Part shown: piece after piece, positions 57,692-64,000 of the stretch
Numbering within the stretch: position 1 is the stretch's first letter
Layout of the letters: the number at the start of each line of letters is the position of its first letter
Source: Brachionus plicatilis
Taxonomy: Eukaryota > Rotifera > Eurotatoria > Ploima > Brachionidae
Reading direction: 5' to 3'
Assembly (NCBI GenBank): GCA_010279815.1
Contig: QEOQ01000092.1
Span: forward strand, 227,146-291,145
DNA length: 64,000 nucleotides
Made by a program: the position numbers and the translations under genes
The notes under the pieces: generated by a model
Told to the model about the DNA's origin: nothing
Database searches by the model: none
What the model saw: the letters and a program-made list of their open reading frames with translations, nothing else

Positions 57692-58943
57692 AGTCATAGA
57701 CAATGAACTTGTTGGTTCTTTAAGGTGCTCTTAAAAAAGGGAACAAAACTTCAGTATCGCTCTATTTGAATAAGAAATTTTGCTTATTTTTAAATTTTCT
57801 AATTGAATATTAATGGTTCTATTTGGTTCTTTTTGGTTCTTTTTAGTTCTTTTTGGTTCTTTTTGGTTCTTTTTGGTTCTCTATGGTTCTCTATGGTTCT
57901 TTATTCTTTATTTACTTAAGTTCTTCGGTTCTTTTTCCTTTTTTTAAAAAGAACCCTTTTGGTTCTTTGTGGTTCTCTATGGTTCTTTATTCTCTCTCTA
58001 CCTTAGTCCTTCGGTTCTTTTTCCTTTTTTTAAAAAGAACCCTTTTGGTTCTTTATAGTTTTTTATTCTCTCTCTACCTAAGTTCTTCTGTTCTTTTTCC
58101 TTTTTTTTAAAAGAACCCTTCAGGTTCTTTATAAAGAACCTGAAGGGTTCTTTTAAAAAATGGTTCTTTTTAGGTTCTTTTTGGTTCTTTTCATGGGTTT
58201 TTTTATTAATTAATCACCACAATCGAAAATTTGTTTTTTTTTTAAAAAGACGCTTTTCATCGTATTACCCGAAACCCTAAGCCAGGGCTCCGCCCCGGAC
58301 CCCGTTCACCTTTGCCATTTTACTTTCCAATAACCAAAAAGAACCAAAAAGAACCATAAAGAACCATAAAGAACCAAAAAGAACCACAAAGAACCTGAAC
58401 GGTTCTTTTTAGAAAAAGGAAAAAGAACAGAAGAACTTAGGTTGAGAGAGAATAAAGAACTATAAAGAACCAAAAGGGTTCTTTTTAAAAAAAGGAGAAA
58501 GAACCGAAGAACAAAGTTAGAGAGAGAATAAAGAACCATAAAGAACCATAAAGAATCTGAAGGGTTCTTTTAAAAAAAAGGAAAAAGATCAGAAGAACTT
58601 AGGTAGAGAGAGAATAAAGAACTATAAAGAACCAAAAGGGTTCTTTTTAAAAAAAGGAAAAAGAACCCAAGAAAAAAGTTAGAGAGAGAATAAAGAACCA
58701 TAAAGAACCATAAAGAACCTGAAGGGTTCTTTTTAAAAAAAGGAGAAAGAACCGAAGAACAAAGTTAGAGAGAGAATAAAGAACCATAAAGAACCAAAAA
58801 GAACCAAAAAGAACCAAAAAGAACCAAAAAGAACCTAAAAAGAACCACAAAGAACCAAAAAGAATCATAAAAGTTTACAAAATTTTTTTTTAAAAAAAGG
58901 AACCTGTAATATCCATTTGGTTCTTTTGTCATTGTCTATGTTT
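57692..58943. mobile_element. Foldback element with GGTTCTTTTT-repeat arms
   Basis: CATAGACAATGA at 57695 is mirrored by TCATTGTCTATG at 58929-58940. GAAATTTACG lies directly outside both ends (57682-57691, 58944-58953), a likely 10-bp target duplication. The left arm (57810-58170) is built of TGGTTCTTTT units plus longer blocks with TCTCTCTCTACCTAAGTTCT; the right arm (58330-58870) carries the complement, AAGAACCAAAA, in more copies. The loop at 58180-58330 holds a GC-rich piece, GGGCTCCGCCCCGGACCCCG. There are no real coding frames; the hydrophobic frames translate the repeat. Confidence 0.8.
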
Positions 58944-59154
58944 GAAATTTACGTCAATTTTCGTCAAAAAATTTAATCAAATTTTCATTTTTTTCCTTTT
59001 TCAAAAATTCAAAAAAAAAATATTTTTACATGAAAAACGTTTTTTTTTCGAGAATTTTTTGAATTTTTTTTTTCACTGAATTTTACAATAATTATCGGTA
59101 ATTTACATGGTTTTACGAAAAATACCCTTTTTTAGATTACCATATTTTACTGTT

Positions 59155-59215
59155 ATCCTGCCTCCTGGATCGAAGAAAAAAAAAAATAAATAAATAAATA
59201 AATAAATAAAAGAAA
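59155..59215 (+). repeat. LINE-like 3' tail with (AAAT)n
   Basis: CCTGCCTCCTGGATCGAAG, followed by A-rich sequence and seven or so AAAT units. Typical of non-LTR 3' ends. Confidence 0.5.
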
Positions 59216-59344
59216 TTTTGCATAATAATTAACCAAACTAGTTTAATTAAAATTTTTTTTTAAAATTATTTAGTATGATTTCAAATATTTGTCTTTAATC
59301 TCTATAAAACTGTTTATCTCATTTATTCTTTTTTGATATTTTCT

Positions 59345-59395
59345 TAACATCGCCTTAAAGGCGTTTACTGAAATTAATAATAATAATAATAATAC
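59345..59395 (+). repeat. LINE-like 3' tail with (AAT)n
   Basis: ATCGCCTTAAAGGCGTTTAC (a small hairpin) followed by (AAT)n, immediately left of the Mutator-like element. Confidence 0.5.
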
Positions 59396-59404
59396 GGTAA
59401 AATA

Positions 59405-60031
59405 GGCTGGCAGACCTATCCGACAAAGTCACTTCCGACAAGTCACTTCCGACAAGTCACTTCCGACAAGTCATTTCCGACAAATCACGATCCGACAATG
59501 CCTTTTCCGACAAAATAATTTCCGATAAGTCAATTCCGACAAATCCCGATCCGACAATTTTTTATTTATAAATCAAATAAAAAGTTACTTTTCCGACAAA
59601 GTCTTTAAAGTAATATCAAATAAAAATTGTCCAAAAAAATAGGATTGTCACCAAATTTATTTTATAATTGATATGTCTCAAAGTCAAGATAATACTTTTA
59701 TTGAGTTTAAAACCACCAAAGGGAAACTATGTATTGGTTACTTAACTGAAAAGTATCGATTTAAATATGAATCGAAGATAATTGGATACATATCTAGAAT
59801 TTGTAATGAAAACGAATCTTCTGGTTGCCTAGCAACCATTAAAAAATTTGAAAAAACCATTTTATTTAATTTATTTAATTGTTAAATTAAAAATTGTCGG
59901 ATCGAGATTTGTCGGAAGTGACTTATCGGAAATTATTTTGTCGGAAAAGGCATTATCGGATCGTGATTTGTCGGAAATGACTTGTCGGAAATGACTTGTC
60001 GGAAGTGACTTGTCGGATAGGTCTGACTACC
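59405..60031 (+). mobile_element. Mutator-like element (627 bp) with TCCGACAAGTCACT arms and FLYWCH exon
   Basis: GGCTGGCAGACCTATCCGAC and GTCGGATAGGTCTGACTACC are inverted ends. GTAAAATA is exactly repeated at 59397-59404 and 60032-60039, a target duplication in the Mutator range. The arms are tandem TTCCGACAAGTCAC units, with TCCGACAATG and GGAAAAGGCATTATCGGA blocks in matching order. The unpaired middle carries the open frame 59673-59885. Confidence 0.85.
59673..59885 (+). CDS. FLYWCH-like zinc-finger fragment inside the Mutator-like element
   Basis: 70 aa starting MSQSQDNTFIEFKTTKGKLC. The pattern KGK, G-Y, YRFKYESK, GYISRICNE ... GCLATI resembles the FLYWCH fold, with a Cys pair eight residues apart (C48/C57 approximately). 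FLYWCH domains commonly form the DNA-binding N-terminus of Mutator-like transposases. The histidine pair expected downstream is missing and the frame ends in a low-complexity FNLFNC. It may be a remnant, or a stand-alone binding peptide. Confidence 0.55.
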   Translation: MSQSQDNTFIEFKTTKGKLCIGYLTEKYRFKYESKIIGYISRICNENESSGCLATIKKFEKTILFNLFNC

Positions 60032-60177
60032 GTAAAATATCGTGAATTTACCAAAATTTACGAAAAATATGGTGAATTCAAGGTATCGTAGCAGCACTGT
60101 AATAATAGTGCGTTATTAGTTAAAAAATTGAATTTAATTTCTTCATTTGTTAATAATAATAATAATGCGTTATTTTA

Positions 60178-60504
60178 AGACTTGTTTATAAGTCACAGTT
60201 CTAAGTCTTAGTCACAAAAATTTAAGTCAAGTCAATGACTTTAAAAATTTTTTTTTAAAAAAAAGTCCAAGTCAAGCCGGTCAGCTTGACGGTCAAAATT
60301 GTGGACTGCCAAGCTGAAAAAAAGAGGTGATAAGCTAATAAAAAAATAAAAATTTAAGATAATTTAATATATTTATTAATTAAAAAAAAAAAAACATTTT
60401 TTTAATAAAAAAAAAATAAACAACTACCAACAACAACTACTACTACTCAAGTGACTTTCATTGACTTGACTTGACTTAAGACTTGTGACTTAAAAACAAC
60501 TCTG
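60178..60504. repeat. AGTC foldback (hAT-like MITE), copy E
   Basis: Ends AAGACTTGTTTATAAGTCAC and GACTTAAAAACAACTCTG are inverted. GTTATTTT at 60170-60177 is exactly repeated at 60505-60512. It shares GTCCAAGTCAAGCCGGTCAG and the ACT run with copy D but lacks D's inner insertion. It lies about 250 bp upstream of the SPT5 start. Confidence 0.8.
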
Positions 60505-60751
60505 GTTATTTTTGAAAAAAAAAAAATTTAATTTAATTTCTTCATTTGGTCGAAATAAGGCCAAGTTAATTTTGCTCCGATCAAACCAGACTCAAATCTC
60601 ACACATGCACCAAGCGTATTTATTTGATAGACGAGAAGCAAGCAAAAAAAAAAAGGAAAAAAAAAAGAATAAAATAATATAAATATTTAATGAATTTTGC
60701 AAAATTTAAACATTAGAAAAAAGAAACAAAACTTGCATTCGAAAAGAAAAT

Positions 60752-63700
60752 ATGTCGAGCAGCAGCGACGAAGAATTCACGAGCAATGAGGCGGCGGCGG
60801 CGTCGGACAGAGGACGAGCTGAGCCAGAGGAGGAGCAGGAGTACTACGAGGAGGACGACGAAGAAGAGGAGGCGGAACGGGACGAGGACGACGACGAGTC
60901 GTTCAAGTCGAAAAAAAAAAAGAAAAAGAAAGACTTACTGCAGCAGTTTTTCGACGCCGAGGCCGAGGACGACGAGGAAGAGGAGGAAGAAGAGGAAGAG
61001 GACGAGGCCGAAGAGGGCTACGACCTTGTACGCGACGAGCTCGAAAAGTCCGAGCGCACCTCGTCCCACTCGCACCGCAAGCTCTACCACCACATGGAAA
61101 AAGAGGACGACATGCGCCAAATCGCCGACTACTACAAAAAACGCTACTCGAAAAACTACGAGTCGAGTCGGTTCGGTCACTCGGACGAGCTCTCCGACGC
61201 CATCATCCAACAAAAACTCCTGCCCGGCTTCAAGGACCCAAATCTGTGGACGGTCAAGTGCCGCATCGGCGAAGAAAAACAAACCGCTCTTCTTCTCATG
61301 CGAAAATTCAACTCCTACTTGACCAAAACGGACAAACAACCGCTGCAAATAAAAAGCGTCATTGTCAAAGAAGGCCTCAAGGGCTTTATTTACGTTGAGG
61401 CGTACAAACAAACGCACGTTAAATCGGCCATCGAAGACGTGGGCAATTTGAAGCTCGGCGTTTGGAAACAAGAAATGGTGCCGTTTAAAGAAATGCCCGA
61501 TGTGCTTAAAGTTCTCAAAGAAGTAGTTCGGCTGCGGGTCGGATCCTGGGTCCGCTTGAAACGCACCGTTTACAAAGACGATTTAGCCCAGGTCGAAGAC
61601 GTAGACATGGCCCAGAGTCAAGTTACACTGAAGCTGGTGCCGCGTATCGATTACTCGATAAAGCGCGGTCACTTACGAGACCCGGCCGCTAACACCGACG
61701 ACAATAAACAAAAGAAACGTCGATTGCGGCCTGCACAAAAATTATTTGACGCTGAGGCCGTGCAGACGATCGGCGGTGTGCCCACTAAAGACAAAATGGA
61801 CGACTGTTGGATATTCGAAAACGGACGGTACACGGCCAAGGGATTTTTGATCAAAACGTTTCCGGTGTCGATTGTGATCAGCGAGGGTGTCAAGCCCACT
61901 CTGGCCGAGCTACAGCGATTCGAGGTGTCACCAGACGGCGTCGACGCCGACACCGCCGCTCTATTGTCCAAGACCGCGCTGGACAAGGCGCACAATTTTG
62001 TGTCCGGTGATGTCGTACAGGTGTGCCACGGTGAGCTCGTTCACTTGACCGGTACCATTGTGGCCATTGATGGTGATAAAGTGCGCATGATGCCACATCA
62101 TGACGAGCTCAAACAGCCTATTGAGTTCATGGCCGCTGAGCTTAAAAAAGCGTTCAAGGTCGGCGAGCATGTGAAGGTTATCGGCGGACGGAACGAAGGC
62201 GAAACAGGCTTGATTGTGCGTGTCGAGGACAACACTGCCATCATCATATCCGACTTGACCATGGAAGAATTGAGCGTGTTTCAGCGTTTTTTACAGCTGT
62301 GTCAATCGGCGGCCAGCGGTGTTGACTCAATGGGTCAGTTCGAATGGGGCGATCTGGTGCAGATCGATGCTCAGACTGTGGCTGTGATTGTCCGTCTCGA
62401 AAAAGACATGTTTCGTGTGCTCACCATGAACAACAAAGTGTTGAGTGTGAACAGTCAAGCGGTGAGCAAAAAACGCGCTAATAAAATGGCCGCCGCTCTT
62501 GACTCTCAATCGAGGACCATGCATGTAAATGACATGGTAAGAGTGGTCGACGGCGTACACCGTGGCAATCAAGGTCAACTTAAATATTTGTACAGACACT
62601 TTGCTTTTTTGTACTCGAAAAGTTTTAGCGACAACGGCGGATACTTTGTCGCTACCACTCGACAACTCGTTCTAGCCAGCTCAAACAACACCGTCCCCAC
62701 CGCCACCGCCGCCGCCGCCGCCTCCGCCGGTTTCATGTCTCCCCGTCACCTTGCCAGTCCCATGCACCCCACTCAACAACAATCACCGCACACTCCATCC
62801 ACCGGACGTTCGTCCAGCGTTCACTCATCCACATCATCCTCATCAGCCAAAACACCACAACGCACCTTTCAAACACAACGAGCCGGCGGCACTCGACGCA
62901 ACACCAAACTTATCGGCAAAACGGTCCGCATCAGCCAAGGCTCGTACAAAGGCTACATCGGCATAGTCAAGGACGCCACTGAGACAATGGCCCGTGTTGA
63001 ACTTCACACCAAGTGTCAAACAATCGGCGTCGACATTCAACGTCTCACCATTGTGGACGCCAATAATAAGACAACAATCAAGACACCGTCCTCGTTCGCC
63101 ACACCAATGTACGCGTCCGCTACGCCGACCGCCGGCACCGGCTCTAGAACGCCCATGCACGGCTCCCAGACGCCTATGCACGACGGTTCGCGTACCCCCC
63201 ACTACGGCAGTGCGACACCGCGCGCTGACTCCGCACCCTTGACCCCTTTGCACGAACGCAGCGGCGGCGGCTCTGCCTGGGACCCCAGCGGCATGCAGAC
63301 ACCGCGCAATGACTTCGAGGACGACTGGGACGAGCAGCCGCCCTCGGCCTCGCTCAACCCGACCACCCCCGGCTACCAGGCCGATACACCCGACCCCCAT
63401 GGCCCCTTCACCCCCGGCTCTGCTCTCAACTACGCCACACACTCGCCCTACACCAACCCGTCGCCTCTTGATCCCTATCAAAGTCAGCTGTTCGGCGCTC
63501 AGGTGCCTACGCCCGGTACTGCTTATGCGTCCACTAGTTCGCCTGCTTCCTTTCAAAATTACATTTATTCGCCGTCGACGCCCGGCGGATACTTTGCGCC
63601 GCAGACTCCCGGCGCCAATGCCTACAATATTGATCATTACGACTGGCACATGGACGGGTTGATGGTGCGCGTACGCGACTCGTATCCCCATGATGCGGAC

Positions 63701-63988
63701 TTGTGCGCCGCCATTGGCGTCATTAGGAGCATTCACGGCAGTCAGTGTTCGCTGCACATAAAAGACTTGGACAAAACTATTAACATTGCGCTGGATTATT
63801 TGGAGCCGGTACTGCCGCAAAAGGGCGACAGGGTCATGATTGTGTACGGCGATGATAAGGGCTCTGTCGGCTTGTTGTTGAGCATTGATGGCACCGAGGG
63901 AGTTGTCAAGCTGGAGAATAGGCCTGAGAGCAGGGATGAGATCACTATGACTAATGTTAAATTTTTGTGTAAATTGCCCAATAATTGA
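60752..63988 (+). CDS. SUPT5H: Transcription elongation factor SPT5 (DSIF large subunit)
   Basis: One uninterrupted frame, 1078 aa against about 1087 in human. SPT5 pairs with SPT4 as DSIF and clamps RNA polymerase II during pausing and elongation. Order: acidic N-terminus with Glu/Asp and Lys runs (1-100); NGN domain about 162-255 ([20 protein letters not shown], then [17 protein letters not shown]); KOW modules ([100 protein letters not shown]); C-terminal repeats with [20 protein letters not shown], the P-TEFb target type; and a final pair of KOW-like modules ending KFLCKLPNN. The coding part is very GC-rich with GC-ending codons and has no introns, unlike every other gene here. The long minus-strand frame inside it is a shadow. 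Confidence 0.97.
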   Translation: MSSSSDEEFTSNEAAAASDRGRAEPEEEQEYYEEDDEEEEAERDEDDDESFKSKKKKKKKDLLQQFFDAEAEDDEEEEEEEEEDEAEEGYDLVRDELEKSERTSSHSHRKLYHHMEKEDDMRQIADYYKKRYSKNYESSRFGHSDELSDAIIQQKLLPGFKDPNLWTVKCRIGEEKQTALLLMRKFNSYLTKTDKQPLQIKSVIVKEGLKGFIYVEAYKQTHVKSAIEDVGNLKLGVWKQEMVPFKEMPDVLKVLKEVVRLRVGSWVRLKRTVYKDDLAQVEDVDMAQSQVTLKLVPRIDYSIKRGHLRDPAANTDDNKQKKRRLRPAQKLFDAEAVQTIGGVPTKDKMDDCWIFENGRYTAKGFLIKTFPVSIVISEGVKPTLAELQRFEVSPDGVDADTAALLSKTALDKAHNFVSGDVVQVCHGELVHLTGTIVAIDGDKVRMMPHHDELKQPIEFMAAELKKAFKVGEHVKVIGGRNEGETGLIVRVEDNTAIIISDLTMEELSVFQRFLQLCQSAASGVDSMGQFEWGDLVQIDAQTVAVIVRLEKDMFRVLTMNNKVLSVNSQAVSKKRANKMAAALDSQSRTMHVNDMVRVVDGVHRGNQGQLKYLYRHFAFLYSKSFSDNGGYFVATTRQLVLASSNNTVPTATAAAAASAGFMSPRHLASPMHPTQQQSPHTPSTGRSSSVHSSTSSSSAKTPQRTFQTQRAGGTRRNTKLIGKTVRISQGSYKGYIGIVKDATETMARVELHTKCQTIGVDIQRLTIVDANNKTTIKTPSSFATPMYASATPTAGTGSRTPMHGSQTPMHDGSRTPHYGSATPRADSAPLTPLHERSGGGSAWDPSGMQTPRNDFEDDWDEQPPSASLNPTTPGYQADTPDPHGPFTPGSALNYATHSPYTNPSPLDPYQSQLFGAQVPTPGTAYASTSSPASFQNYIYSPSTPGGYFAPQTPGANAYNIDHYDWHMDGLMVRVRDSYPHDADLCAAIGVIRSIHGSQCSLHIKDLDKTINIALDYLEPVLPQKGDRVMIVYGDDKGSVGLLLSIDGTEGVVKLENRPESRDEITMTNVKFLCKLPNN

Positions 63989-64000
63989 GTTTGCTTTTGT

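Noticed and set aside
57853..58868. Hydrophobic open frames that look like membrane proteins (VLFGSLWFF repeats)
   Set aside because: They translate GGTTCTTTTT repeats and occur on whichever strand the arm runs.
62843..63820. Long minus-strand open frame (325 codons) opposite SPT5
   Set aside because: It is the antisense shadow of a GC-rich, strongly coding frame. Its Arg/Val/Gly composition is explained by SPT5 codons and it has no recognisable domain.
3779..63988. Functional clustering of GTF2H4, PHRF1 and SPT5
   Set aside because: All three concern RNA polymerase II, but they are far apart, separated by unrelated genes, and three general nuclear genes in 60 kb is not remarkable.
1..64000. 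CRISPR arrays, rRNA and tRNA genes
   Set aside because: No spaced direct-repeat array of CRISPR type, no rRNA core sequence and no tRNA T-loop with matching cloverleaf was found by eye. Tandem repeats present are transposon arms or coding repeats.

Overview
This is a eukaryotic, very AT-rich window with compact split genes. Introns are mostly about 50-70 bp and obey GT-AG; the genes sit among dense DNA-transposon debris. Intron style, metazoan orthologues, a WD40 array of near-identical TIKLW blades and FLYWCH/Mutator-type fragments all suggest a monogonont rotifer such as Brachionus. That assignment is inference; no database was searched.

Layout. 0.7-2.5 kb: degraded LINE, minus strand. 3.8-5.7 kb: GTF2H4 (TFIIH p52), 8 exons rebuilt. 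7.3-9.3 kb: a stray copy of the first part of PHRF1, a 5'-truncated LINE and an inverted-repeat element. 9.9-15.8 kb: PHRF1 (RING-PHD), 5 exons, with a 3.4-kb intron full of repeats. 16.6-19.0 kb: LINE and WD40 relics. 19.4-21.0 kb: WDR13, 4 exons. 21.3-26.8 kb: transposon nest (Helitron helicase end, nested hAT-like elements, several MITEs) bracketed by inverted 190-bp pogo-like ends. 27.0-28.2 kb: SMAP-type ArfGAP, minus strand. 30.1-31.1 kb: seven-bladed WD40 protein, minus strand. 35.1-36.4 kb: unrecognised 383-aa basic protein, 4 exons. 37.0-42.2 kb: large gene coding for a signal peptide, a P-loop GTPase, collagen-like Gly stretches and a Gly-rich hydrophobic segment. 42.5-43.2 kb: GC-rich foldback element. 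45.3-45.7 kb: piggyBac-like relic. 46.6-47.4 kb: zinc-finger protein with a SUMO-interaction-like motif. 51.3-52.9 kb: ankyrin relic joined to a broken copy of the 37-kb GTPase. 52.9-60.5 kb: foldback, Mutator-like and AGTC elements. 60.75-63.99 kb: SPT5 (SUPT5H), intronless and strikingly GC-rich.

How the genes relate. GTF2H4, PHRF1 and SPT5 all act on RNA polymerase II transcription, but they are spaced among unrelated genes and nothing suggests an operon. The most unusual protein is the predicted secreted GTPase, which has a broken paralogous copy 10 kb downstream. The most unusual DNA is a set of unrelated foldback elements whose inverted arms are each built from their own short tandem repeat; several keep intact target-site duplications that can be read directly. 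Exon coordinates were derived by hand from splice signals and remembered family alignments.
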